Both the position numbers and the translations under genes were made by a program. From Pelagibius litoralis (GTDB lineage: Bacteria > Pseudomonadota > Alphaproteobacteria > Kiloniellales > Kiloniellaceae), in the NCBI RefSeq assembly GCF_011683915.1, contig NZ_JAAQPH010000001.1, forward strand, positions 186,001 through 250,000: DNA of 64,000 nucleotides, read 5' to 3'. Each line of letters begins with the position of its first letter. Position 1 is the first letter of the stretch. This document shows positions 9,151 to 15,479 of the stretch, one piece after another. The notes under the pieces are model-generated. The model did no database searches. It was not told where the DNA came from and saw nothing but the letters and a program-made list of their open reading frames with translations.

Positions 9151-9916
9151 GCGGCGCAGCCGCGGGGGATCGGCGAAGCGGCAGAGCCGCAGGGGGACGG
9201 CGAATCAGCAGGGCCGCCAGCGGGGCCTTCAGTTTCGATCATTCCTTCCCCGGTTGCGCCGTTGGTTGATCTGGGGGTTTCTGATTGCGGTGTTCCTGCC
9301 CACGGCTTTGATTGTCGTATACCGGTTTCTGCCGCCACCGATCACGCCTTTGATGGTCATTCGGCTCTTTGAAGGGCAGGGCCTGGAGCGCGACTGGGTT
9401 TCCTGGAAGGACATCAGCCCCAACCTGAGGCGGGCTGCCGTCGCAGCCGAAGACAATCTGTTCTGCGAGCACAGCGGCTTTGATTGGCTGTCCCTGGAAG
9501 CGGCGGTGAAGTCCTATGCCGAGGGTAAGCGGGCCGGTGGCGGCAGCACCATTTCCATGCAGACGGCGAAGAACCTGTTTCTCTGGCCCAGGCGCAGCGT
9601 TGTTCGCAAAGCCCTGGAGGTGCCTTTGACCGGTGCCGTCGAACTGCTTTGGCCCAAGCAGCGCATCATGGAGGTTTACCTGAACATCGCCGAATGGGGG
9701 CCGGGCATCTATGGTGCCGAGGCAGCGGCGCGCGCTTACTACGGTGTCAGCGCCAGCAAGCTCAGCCTGCGCCAGGCCTCCCAGCTTGCGGCTGTGTTGC
9801 CAAGTCCGTTGAAGTGGCGCGCTTCACCGCCGGAAGACTACGTTGCGCGGCGCGCGGCGACGATCCGCAAAAGGATAGGACAACTCGGCCCGCTGCTGGA
9901 CTGCGTCAGCGAGTGA
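9113..9916 (+). CDS. mtgA: monofunctional peptidoglycan transglycosylase
   Basis: A 267-residue glycosyltransferase family 51 protein that polymerises lipid II into glycan strands. It has a basic cytoplasmic tail (residues 1-50, rich in R, K and Q), one transmembrane helix at 51-71, then the catalytic domain with AAVAAEDNLFCEH (catalytic Glu about 113), GGSTISMQTAKNLFLW, and KQRIMEVYLNIAEWGPGIYG. There is no transpeptidase domain, and the length fits MtgA. The GTG at 9113 overlaps the upstream coiled-coil gene by 38 bp, so the two are probably translated together. It converges with the subtilase gene, 2 bp apart. Confidence 0.95.
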   Translation: MSNDQSGHPLSTKRRSRGGSAKRQSRRGTANQQGRQRGLQFRSFLPRLRRWLIWGFLIAVFLPTALIVVYRFLPPPITPLMVIRLFEGQGLERDWVSWKDISPNLRRAAVAAEDNLFCEHSGFDWLSLEAAVKSYAEGKRAGGGSTISMQTAKNLFLWPRRSVVRKALEVPLTGAVELLWPKQRIMEVYLNIAEWGPGIYGAEAAARAYYGVSASKLSLRQASQLAAVLPSPLKWRASPPEDYVARRAATIRKRIGQLGPLLDCVSE

Positions 9917-9918
9917 TT

Positions 9919-11592
9919 TCAGCAGCCGCCCAGCGGCTGCAGCAGCCCCCAGCCGAAGGTGCTGTCACGGCCCGGGGCGCCTAAATCCCTGGCGCTGCCT
10001 GTAAGCTTCTGTCCCAGCAGGGTCGGGGTGATGTCGGGGTCCTGTGCCAGGACCAATGCGGCCGCGGCGGCGACAAAGGGGGCGGCGAAAGAGGTTCCGC
10101 TGCTGTAGCGCCCGCCCTTGCCGCTGCGCGCGGACCAGACGTCCACACCCGGCGCGGCGATATCGATGTAGCCTCCACGGTTGGCCTCGCTGTATGGCTG
10201 AAGGGCGGCATCGATGGCGGTGACCGCGACGACATGCTGATAGCCGGCAGGGAAGACGGGGGCTGCATTGGGGCCTTCGTTGCCGGCGGCAGCGATCAGT
10301 ATCATGCCGCTTTCATGGGCGCGCCGGGCGGTCAGGCGCAGAACCTGGTTGCCCGGCCCGGAAAGACTGAGGTTTACGATGCGAACGCCCTGCTGGCCCA
10401 GCCAGTCGATGGCGCGGGCAATGGCATCGGTGGTGCCGACCACGCGGTCGTTGTCCCTTAAACCGAAAATCGCCGCCGCGTAAAGACGGGCGGAGGGTAC
10501 CAGGCCGGAGGTGTTGGAGGCCGGATCGCCGACAATAAGCGAGGCGACGGCGGTGCCATGATCCGGCGGGGCCGGTTTCAATCCGGCGGTCAGGAAATTT
10601 CGCGCCAGTACGCTGCTGTCGCGAAGGGCCGGATGGCTGCGGTCGACGGCGGTATCGATCAGCCCGACATCGACCTCCAGGCGGCAGGCCTGCGATACGT
10701 CGGGCCAGCCGATCAGTTCCCTGGCGTAGTGCCGGGGTTCGGCGGCCGCCTGGGGTGCGTAAAGCGTGTTGGCGTCGAACAGGGTTGCCGGGAAGCTCTG
10801 GCGGAGTGTGTCCAGTGAAGCCGGGACGTCCTGTCCGCCGGGAATGCCGAGGCGGACAAGGGCAAAGCCCAGAACCGGTAACTCCTGCAGCGACCGCACG
10901 GCATAGCCAAGGCCGGTCAACTGCTGTGCCAGCGCGGTGGCTTCCGCCAAGGTGCCGGTGATGGCCAGAACCTCGTCATCCTCCTGATCGGCAGCGGCTG
11001 TGCCGGGAACGGCCAGTGGCGGCAGGTTGGGGACCGACGGGCCGGGCGGCTGCTGTGGGGGCGTGCCCGGAGTGGCGGTGGAGGGGCGTTTGGTACCCGT
11101 CGGGCGCTCCTCACGCGGCGGATCGACCGGTCGCCGGTCCGGGGTGCCGGTTCCCCGGCCTGGATCGATCGGATTGCCGGACGCATCGACTTGGGTGTCT
11201 GTGTCCTTGACCGCACAGATCTGGAGCGGCCGGCGTTGGGCGCTGGTCCACTCGCCGCTCCTTTTGTTCTCGATGCCGAGTTGATACCAGGCGCCCGGGG
11301 ACAGGGCACTGTGGCGGGGCAGGGTCGCGACGATGCTTCTGTCGGTCCAGCGGGTAACCGGCAGTTCTACGCGGACGTAGGAGTCTTTCAGAATGAGCGA
11401 CTTTCCGCCGGCGCGGCCGAAGTTGCTGCCCTTGACGACAATGCGGTCGCCCGGCTCGACACAACTGATCACGCCGATCCCGGTAATTCGGGGCGCATTC
11501 CGCGGGTCATGGGTCGTGTTCTGTGCGGTGGCCGTGGTCGCCAAAGACAGTGCAACCGCCAAAAAGCCCGCAAACCGCAGGGCCCCCAACAC
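9919..11592 (-). CDS. secreted subtilisin-like serine protease (S8) with prodomain-like and IPT-like regions
   Basis: A 557-residue exported protease. Order: signal peptide (1-23, ending ATAQ); an IPT/TIG-like beta domain (about 33-126, PRITGIGVISCVEPGDRIVVKGSNFG); a proline/threonine linker (about 135-200); a segment resembling a subtilase prodomain (about 208-280); and the S8 domain with Asp313 (GLIDTAVD), His345 (DHGTAVASL), oxyanion Asn438 (AAGNEG) and Ser501 (SGTSFAAP). All catalytic residues are present. GTG start with AGAGGA upstream; it begins 3 bp after the anti-sigma gene ends, so it is the last gene of a sigma/anti-sigma/protease operon. No membrane anchor or autotransporter domain follows the protease domain. 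Likely periplasmic or secreted. Confidence 0.93.
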   Translation of the reverse strand: MLGALRFAGFLAVALSLATTATAQNTTHDPRNAPRITGIGVISCVEPGDRIVVKGSNFGRAGGKSLILKDSYVRVELPVTRWTDRSIVATLPRHSALSPGAWYQLGIENKRSGEWTSAQRRPLQICAVKDTDTQVDASGNPIDPGRGTGTPDRRPVDPPREERPTGTKRPSTATPGTPPQQPPGPSVPNLPPLAVPGTAAADQEDDEVLAITGTLAEATALAQQLTGLGYAVRSLQELPVLGFALVRLGIPGGQDVPASLDTLRQSFPATLFDANTLYAPQAAAEPRHYARELIGWPDVSQACRLEVDVGLIDTAVDRSHPALRDSSVLARNFLTAGLKPAPPDHGTAVASLIVGDPASNTSGLVPSARLYAAAIFGLRDNDRVVGTTDAIARAIDWLGQQGVRIVNLSLSGPGNQVLRLTARRAHESGMILIAAAGNEGPNAAPVFPAGYQHVVAVTAIDAALQPYSEANRGGYIDIAAPGVDVWSARSGKGGRYSSGTSFAAPFVAAAAALVLAQDPDITPTLLGQKLTGSARDLGAPGRDSTFGWGLLQPLGGC

Positions 11593-11595
11593 TGG

Positions 11596-12210
11596 TTAGT
11601 TCCTCTCGGCGAAAGTGACCACGTCGCCGCGCGCCTTCAACTTCACCAGCGCTTCTTCGATGTTTGCCGATTCATTTCCGGGAGCCAGCAGGCGCAGCCC
11701 ATAAATCCCGAGGGCCGTCGGGCCGTCGGCGATGGTGGTGCCGGCTGACTGCAGGACCTCGCGGATCTCCTGTTCGGTCGCTGTCGGCGCGAAAGTCACT
11801 TGCAGCACCGGGCCGTTGACCCCGGCAATACCTACATCGCCGCCGGTACGGTCGCTGACACTGATCATCACGCCGGCTTGCACGACCACGGCCAGGCAGG
11901 CGGCAACCGCCAGGGGGCGCCACCAGGACGAGATCGCCACGACCTTACCGGTCGTCGGTGCCTGCTGTTGGTCACCTCTTTTGATTTCCCGCTTCAGGCG
12001 CTGCAGTCCGAGATCACCCGGGCTGTTCTCCAGCGGCTGCTCCTTCACGTTCTGACGCATTGCAGACAGCAACGCGACTTCCTCGCGGGCCTGCACATTG
12101 CTTTCCAGGTAGGCCTCGACCGCCGTCCGCTCTTCCGCCGACAAGCTGCCGTTCACATACCAGGGCAGTAAGAGGTCCAGCTCCTCGTCTCTTTTTCCGT
12201 TCTCAGCCAT
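11596..12210 (-). CDS. membrane anti-sigma factor with subtilase-prodomain-like periplasmic domain
   Basis: 204 residues from the ATG at 12210, which overlaps the sigma stop codon by one base (TGATG), a sign of coupled translation. Residues 1-60 are a helical anti-sigma domain (LLLPWYVNGSLSAEERTAVEAYL) without the Cys/His zinc ligands of ZAS proteins. One transmembrane helix lies at 97-117. Residues 134-204 should be periplasmic and look like a subtilase prodomain: VLQVTFAP, then TEQEIREVLQSAG, ALGIYGLRLL, EEALVKLKARGDVVTFAERN, i.e. the strand-helix-strand-strand-helix-strand order of I9/fervidolysin-type prodomains. The next gene encodes a subtilase. The family call rests on context and pattern. 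Confidence 0.85.
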   Translation of the reverse strand: MAENGKRDEELDLLLPWYVNGSLSAEERTAVEAYLESNVQAREEVALLSAMRQNVKEQPLENSPGDLGLQRLKREIKRGDQQQAPTTGKVVAISSWWRPLAVAACLAVVVQAGVMISVSDRTGGDVGIAGVNGPVLQVTFAPTATEQEIREVLQSAGTTIADGPTALGIYGLRLLAPGNESANIEEALVKLKARGDVVTFAERN

Positions 12211-12764
12211 CACAACAGTCCCATCTCTTTGAGCCCCGCAAGACACTTCATCAGTGCCTTTTTCGCGTGAAACATTCTGGTCTTCACGGTTCCCTCCGGG
12301 CAGCCGACGATGTCAGCTATTTCGCCGTAGGGGAGGTCTTCGAAGAAAGCCAGATGAACCACGCTGCGATGTGCCTCTGAGAGTTGATCGACACAGTGAC
12401 GTACCTGCTTGGCGTTCTGGGCTGCCGAGAGCGCTTCTGCCGGATTTGGTGCATCGTCTTCTGCGATCTCCGGGTCCAACTCGACGTTCTCACCTGGTTT
12501 GCGACGGCGGATCCGGTCGATTGCTTTGTGGTGAGCGATTCCAAGTACCCATGTGCTCACCGCCGATCTTCCTTCAAACCGCCCGGCGCTGCGCCAGACC
12601 TCGAACATAACCTCATTGAGTACGTCGGCGGCATCGAAGGAATCGTTCAATTTAGATCTGATAAATCGGTAAACCCGCCCTTCATACTGCTGGTAGAACT
12701 CGTCCAGGGCGGTTTGGTCGCCGTTGGCCATGCGGGCCAGCAATTCTTGATCTTCCTGTGCCAA
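12210..12764 (-). CDS. ECF-type RNA polymerase sigma factor
   Basis: A 184-residue group IV sigma-70 factor. Region 2 covers about residues 10-80 (FYQQYEGRVYRFIRSKL, DAADVLNEVMFEVWRSAGRFEGRS, VSTWVLGIAHHKAID); region 4 covers about 120-175 (LSEAHRSVVHLAFFEDLPYGEIADIVGCPEGTVKTRMFHAKKAL) with the helix-turn-helix. No regulatory extension. Start is a TTG at 12764 with GGGAG six bases upstream, suggesting low expression. It is followed by its anti-sigma factor and a subtilase on the same strand, and preceded by a structured leader. Confidence 0.93.
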   Translation of the reverse strand: MAQEDQELLARMANGDQTALDEFYQQYEGRVYRFIRSKLNDSFDAADVLNEVMFEVWRSAGRFEGRSAVSTWVLGIAHHKAIDRIRRRKPGENVELDPEIAEDDAPNPAEALSAAQNAKQVRHCVDQLSEAHRSVVHLAFFEDLPYGEIADIVGCPEGTVKTRMFHAKKALMKCLAGLKEMGLL

Positions 12765-12783
12765 TAACAGCTCCCACTGCTAT

Positions 12784-12807
12784 CGGCGGTCCGGGCCTTG
12801 ACCGCCG
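12784..12807 (-). promoter_or_regulatory. perfect hairpin just upstream of the sigma-gene ribosome-binding site
   Basis: Two perfectly complementary 8-base arms, CGGCGGTC at 12784-12791 and GACCGCCG at 12800-12807, are separated by 8 bases. In the minus-strand transcript this hairpin ends 8 bases before the GGGAG ribosome-binding site (12775-12771) of the TTG-started sigma gene. It has no T-run, so it is not an intrinsic terminator. A role in translation or mRNA stability is inference. Confidence 0.5.
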
Positions 12808-12808
12808 A

Positions 12809-12856
12809 GTGTCCCAGACCTGGAATTCGACGATGCGGATTCCAGGACCAGGACAC
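12809..12856 (-). promoter_or_regulatory. imperfect inverted repeat in sigma-gene leader
   Basis: GTGTCC (12809-12814) and CCTGGAAT (12819-12826) pair with ATTCCAGG (12839-12846) and GGACAC (12851-12856), with a 4-base internal mismatch and a 12-base loop. It directly abuts the 8-bp hairpin at 12784-12807, giving two stacked structures between the end of the paralogous secreted-protein gene and the sigma gene. Confidence 0.4.
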
Positions 12857-12861
12857 TAACT

Positions 12862-12890
12862 ATTTGAATCTAGTGCAATTAAGTTTTCAA
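12862..12890 (-). promoter_or_regulatory. possible sigma-70-like promoter for the sigma/anti-sigma/protease operon
   Basis: On the minus strand TTGAAA (12890-12885) is followed after exactly 17 bases by TCAAAT (12867-12862). The -35 is good, while the -10 matches TATAAT at only four of six positions. It lies about 100 bp upstream of the sigma start and downstream of the 12932 stop codon, where a promoter for the three-gene operon would be expected. Weak call based on pattern only. Confidence 0.3.
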
Positions 12891-12931
12891 GACACGCCGC
12901 AAAGCAAGCGCCGCATCTTGGGCCCATTGCA

Positions 12932-14137
12932 CTAGGGTTTGTAGATCTCCCTGACGGAACTGATCCCGATGACTGCGCCATTAGCATCAATCGCGCTGAC
13001 CTTCCAGAGGTAGCTTCGGTCCGAAGGCAGGTGCGCAACAGAGAATTCCGCCAGGTTTGCTTCCGTCTGATCGCCTGGGACGAAGGTCCCAACCAACGCA
13101 GCTTGTCCGGCTGTGTCGTCAGAAATAGGACCGGAAACCTGTGCGGCAACCGCATTCGGGTCGGCCGGTTCCGCCGGCCCTGCCGGCGTGGCGAAGAGCT
13201 CAACATGATAGGCCTCGGCGCCGAGCAGGCCCGACCAGGCGAAGCGTGTTTCACTGCTCAGCGCTTCCCCTGGGCGCGGTCCGCTCACCAGGATTTCACG
13301 CAGTGGCGTTTGATCGCCGGCAAAACTGCGCGGGGTCACATAGTATTGCAGCGCCGGCTGTTCCACGGAGACTTCCGGATTGGTGATCCGAAAGCGCACG
13401 AGATTGGTGCCTTCAAGGGCGGTCGGCAGGCGCGGACTGGTGATTACCGTCCGACCGCTGCCGCCGACACCCTGACGCACCAGGGTGAGCGGACGAAATG
13501 TCGGGGCGCCCGCCGTTGTGTTGCCATCGGCCACTTCCCAGACACCGGACAGCAGACTGACGCCGGTCGTATTCAATTCGACCACAGCCCGCAGGTCGCT
13601 GTATTTGGACAGAACGCGGGTCCGCGACTGATCGTCGAAGGTCAGGGAAAGGCGCTGAACCGAGAAAGGCGCTGAGCCAGGCCCCGCCGGTACCACCAGA
13701 AGATCACCGTTTTCATCGCCGCTTTCCGCGCTGTCGTTGAAGTTCCGGCGGACGACGATGGGGCTGTCCTGTTTGATGGCCCGGTACACCAGCGCGCGGG
13801 GAATCTGCAGCGTTTCCCTGAAGATCAGGTTCTCGGGGGAGGTAAGGCCCTCGGTGGTCTGTTCCAGCCGCCGTGAGACGGTACCGACCACGGCGCCGCC
13901 GATCAGCAACTGGGCTTGTTGCGACGCAATGGTTGCGGGCAGAGGGGGCGAGGTCATAAACGATCTGCCCACCTGCCAGGAAACGGCCACGCTGCTGGCG
14001 CCGTTTGTGGCCACCTGCACCTTGGCGGGGGTTGCCGTCACCGAATTGACGGAGGCTTCCGCCGGGATGACGGAAAGGGCGACAGCCGTCAAGACGGCGG
14101 CTTTCGCGAGGGTGAGGCGGGTTTTCTGGGCGCCCAT
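12932..14137 (-). CDS. secreted protein with Ig/FN3-like C-terminus, paralog B
   Basis: 401 residues with a signal peptide (about 1-28, ending AEA). I do not recognise the family. It is a clear paralog of the neighbouring 14256-15479 product: the same order of blocks (PFSVQRLSLTFDDQSRTRVL, LRAVVELNTTGVSLLSG, FRPLTLVRQGVGGSGRTVITSP, LEGTNLVRFRI, LQYYVTP) and the same ending VREIYKP. Residues about 295-401 read as a fibronectin-III-like domain (TRFAWSGLLGAEAYHVELFA ... SYLWKVSAIDANG). No membrane anchor after the signal, so probably periplasmic or outer-membrane-associated. It lies 118 bp after its paralog and 167 bp before the sigma gene. Confidence 0.75.
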   Translation of the reverse strand: MGAQKTRLTLAKAAVLTAVALSVIPAEASVNSVTATPAKVQVATNGASSVAVSWQVGRSFMTSPPLPATIASQQAQLLIGGAVVGTVSRRLEQTTEGLTSPENLIFRETLQIPRALVYRAIKQDSPIVVRRNFNDSAESGDENGDLLVVPAGPGSAPFSVQRLSLTFDDQSRTRVLSKYSDLRAVVELNTTGVSLLSGVWEVADGNTTAGAPTFRPLTLVRQGVGGSGRTVITSPRLPTALEGTNLVRFRITNPEVSVEQPALQYYVTPRSFAGDQTPLREILVSGPRPGEALSSETRFAWSGLLGAEAYHVELFATPAGPAEPADPNAVAAQVSGPISDDTAGQAALVGTFVPGDQTEANLAEFSVAHLPSDRSYLWKVSAIDANGAVIGISSVREIYKP

Positions 14138-14255
14138 AATTCTGTTCCTTGCCTGACGTTCCGATTAATCAGCCATTTCCTGCTTATCAGGGGTGACTGC
14201 TCCCGGTAGGTCGTGCTTGACCTCTCCGGGGTTCAACGGCAGGCGGCAAGCCTTT

Positions 14256-15479
14256 CTATGGCTTATAAATTTCTCTCACTTCGCTTGCCCCCAGCATCAC
14301 CCCATCCTTACCGATCGCCTTAACCATCCAGCGGTAGCGCCTGTCCGGGGGCAGGTGGGCCAGGGTGAAGTCCTTCAGGCGGGTTTCGGTAACGGCGCCG
14401 GGCAGGACGATCCCGGTCAGCGGTCCATTCCCTGACGGTGCGGCATCGGGTGCGGGATCCAGGGGCAGGTTGGCAACGACCTCATCCTGGGCGACAGGGA
14501 GTTCGGCGGGCCCTGGGTCGCCCCGATAGAGCTCAAGCTTATAGGCCTCCGCCCCTGGCACGGCCTGCCAGGCAAACCGGGTTGTCTGGGTTAGCGGGGT
14601 GCCTTCGCTTGGGCTGGTGATCAACAGCAGGCGGGGTTCCTGCTGGTCGGGCAGCGGGCTTTCCGGCGTCACGTAGTACTGCAGTTCCGGCTCATCGAAG
14701 ACTCTGCCGGGCTCCGTAATGTTCAAGCGGACGAGATTGGTTCCCTCAAAGCGCGTCGGCAGCGCCGGGCTGGTGATAAGAACGCGCCGGCCGCCGGCGA
14801 CGTTCTGGCGCACCAGGGCGAGGGGGCGGAAAATCGGCGTACCGGCGGTCGTTGTCGCCGGGGCATATTCCCACTGCCCGACAATAAGGCCGGTGCCCGT
14901 TGTGTTGATCTCCGCCACGGCCCGCAGCCGGCTGCCCTTCGGCAGGACTTTCACCCGGGAGCGGTCGTCGAAGGTGAGGGACAGGCGGCTGATCGAGAAG
15001 GGCTCCGAGCCGGGACCTGTCGGAAAGAGAGCGACCGCTGCCGTGTCGGGGGGGAGCGCGCTGGTGTCCGTAAAAGTTCGTGTAAGGAGGATCGGCGCTC
15101 CGGATTTTACAGCGCGAAAAGCGACACCCTGGGGGATAACGATTGTCTCGGTCGCGGACCTGACCTCGGTCATCCCGCCCGCACCGGTGAAGGAACGTGA
15201 GAGCGTGCCGCCGACCGTGCCGGCCAAGAGCCCACCGACGAAGAGTTGTGCATTGGGTGAAGAACTGGTTCCGGGAAGCGCAGTAGGAGAAAGCCGCGTC
15301 AGTTGCCAGACGACGGTGACGGTCGAAGGTCCTGTTAGCGAGATACCGGCCCGGTCCGGCGTCACAGTGACGTTAAGGGTCTGCGCCTGCGACGCCGGTG
15401 CCATGATCAGCATACAGGCCAAGCCGATTAACAGCGCCGAAATACCGAGCAACGATCTCCGCATGGTTAAGCCCCTCAA
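14256..15479 (-). CDS. secreted protein with Ig/FN3-like C-terminus, paralog A
   Basis: 407 residues; signal peptide MRRSLLGISALLIGLA with cleavage near SQAQ if the second Met is used, five residues after the first. The N-terminal beta-rich region (LNVTVTPDRAGISLTGPSTV) is followed by the shared paralog blocks (PFSISRLSLTFDDRSRVKVL, LRAVAEINTTGTGLIVG, LEYY-type LQYYVTP). The C-terminal FN3-like domain has TRFAWQAVPGAEAYKLELY and YRWMVKAIGKDG, ending VREIYKP as in paralog B. Its start overlaps the barrel gene stop by 4 bp, so it is co-translated with the outer-membrane protein. Function unknown. Confidence 0.78.
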   Translation of the reverse strand: MRGLTMRRSLLGISALLIGLACMLIMAPASQAQTLNVTVTPDRAGISLTGPSTVTVVWQLTRLSPTALPGTSSSPNAQLFVGGLLAGTVGGTLSRSFTGAGGMTEVRSATETIVIPQGVAFRAVKSGAPILLTRTFTDTSALPPDTAAVALFPTGPGSEPFSISRLSLTFDDRSRVKVLPKGSRLRAVAEINTTGTGLIVGQWEYAPATTTAGTPIFRPLALVRQNVAGGRRVLITSPALPTRFEGTNLVRLNITEPGRVFDEPELQYYVTPESPLPDQQEPRLLLITSPSEGTPLTQTTRFAWQAVPGAEAYKLELYRGDPGPAELPVAQDEVVANLPLDPAPDAAPSGNGPLTGIVLPGAVTETRLKDFTLAHLPPDRRYRWMVKAIGKDGVMLGASEVREIYKP

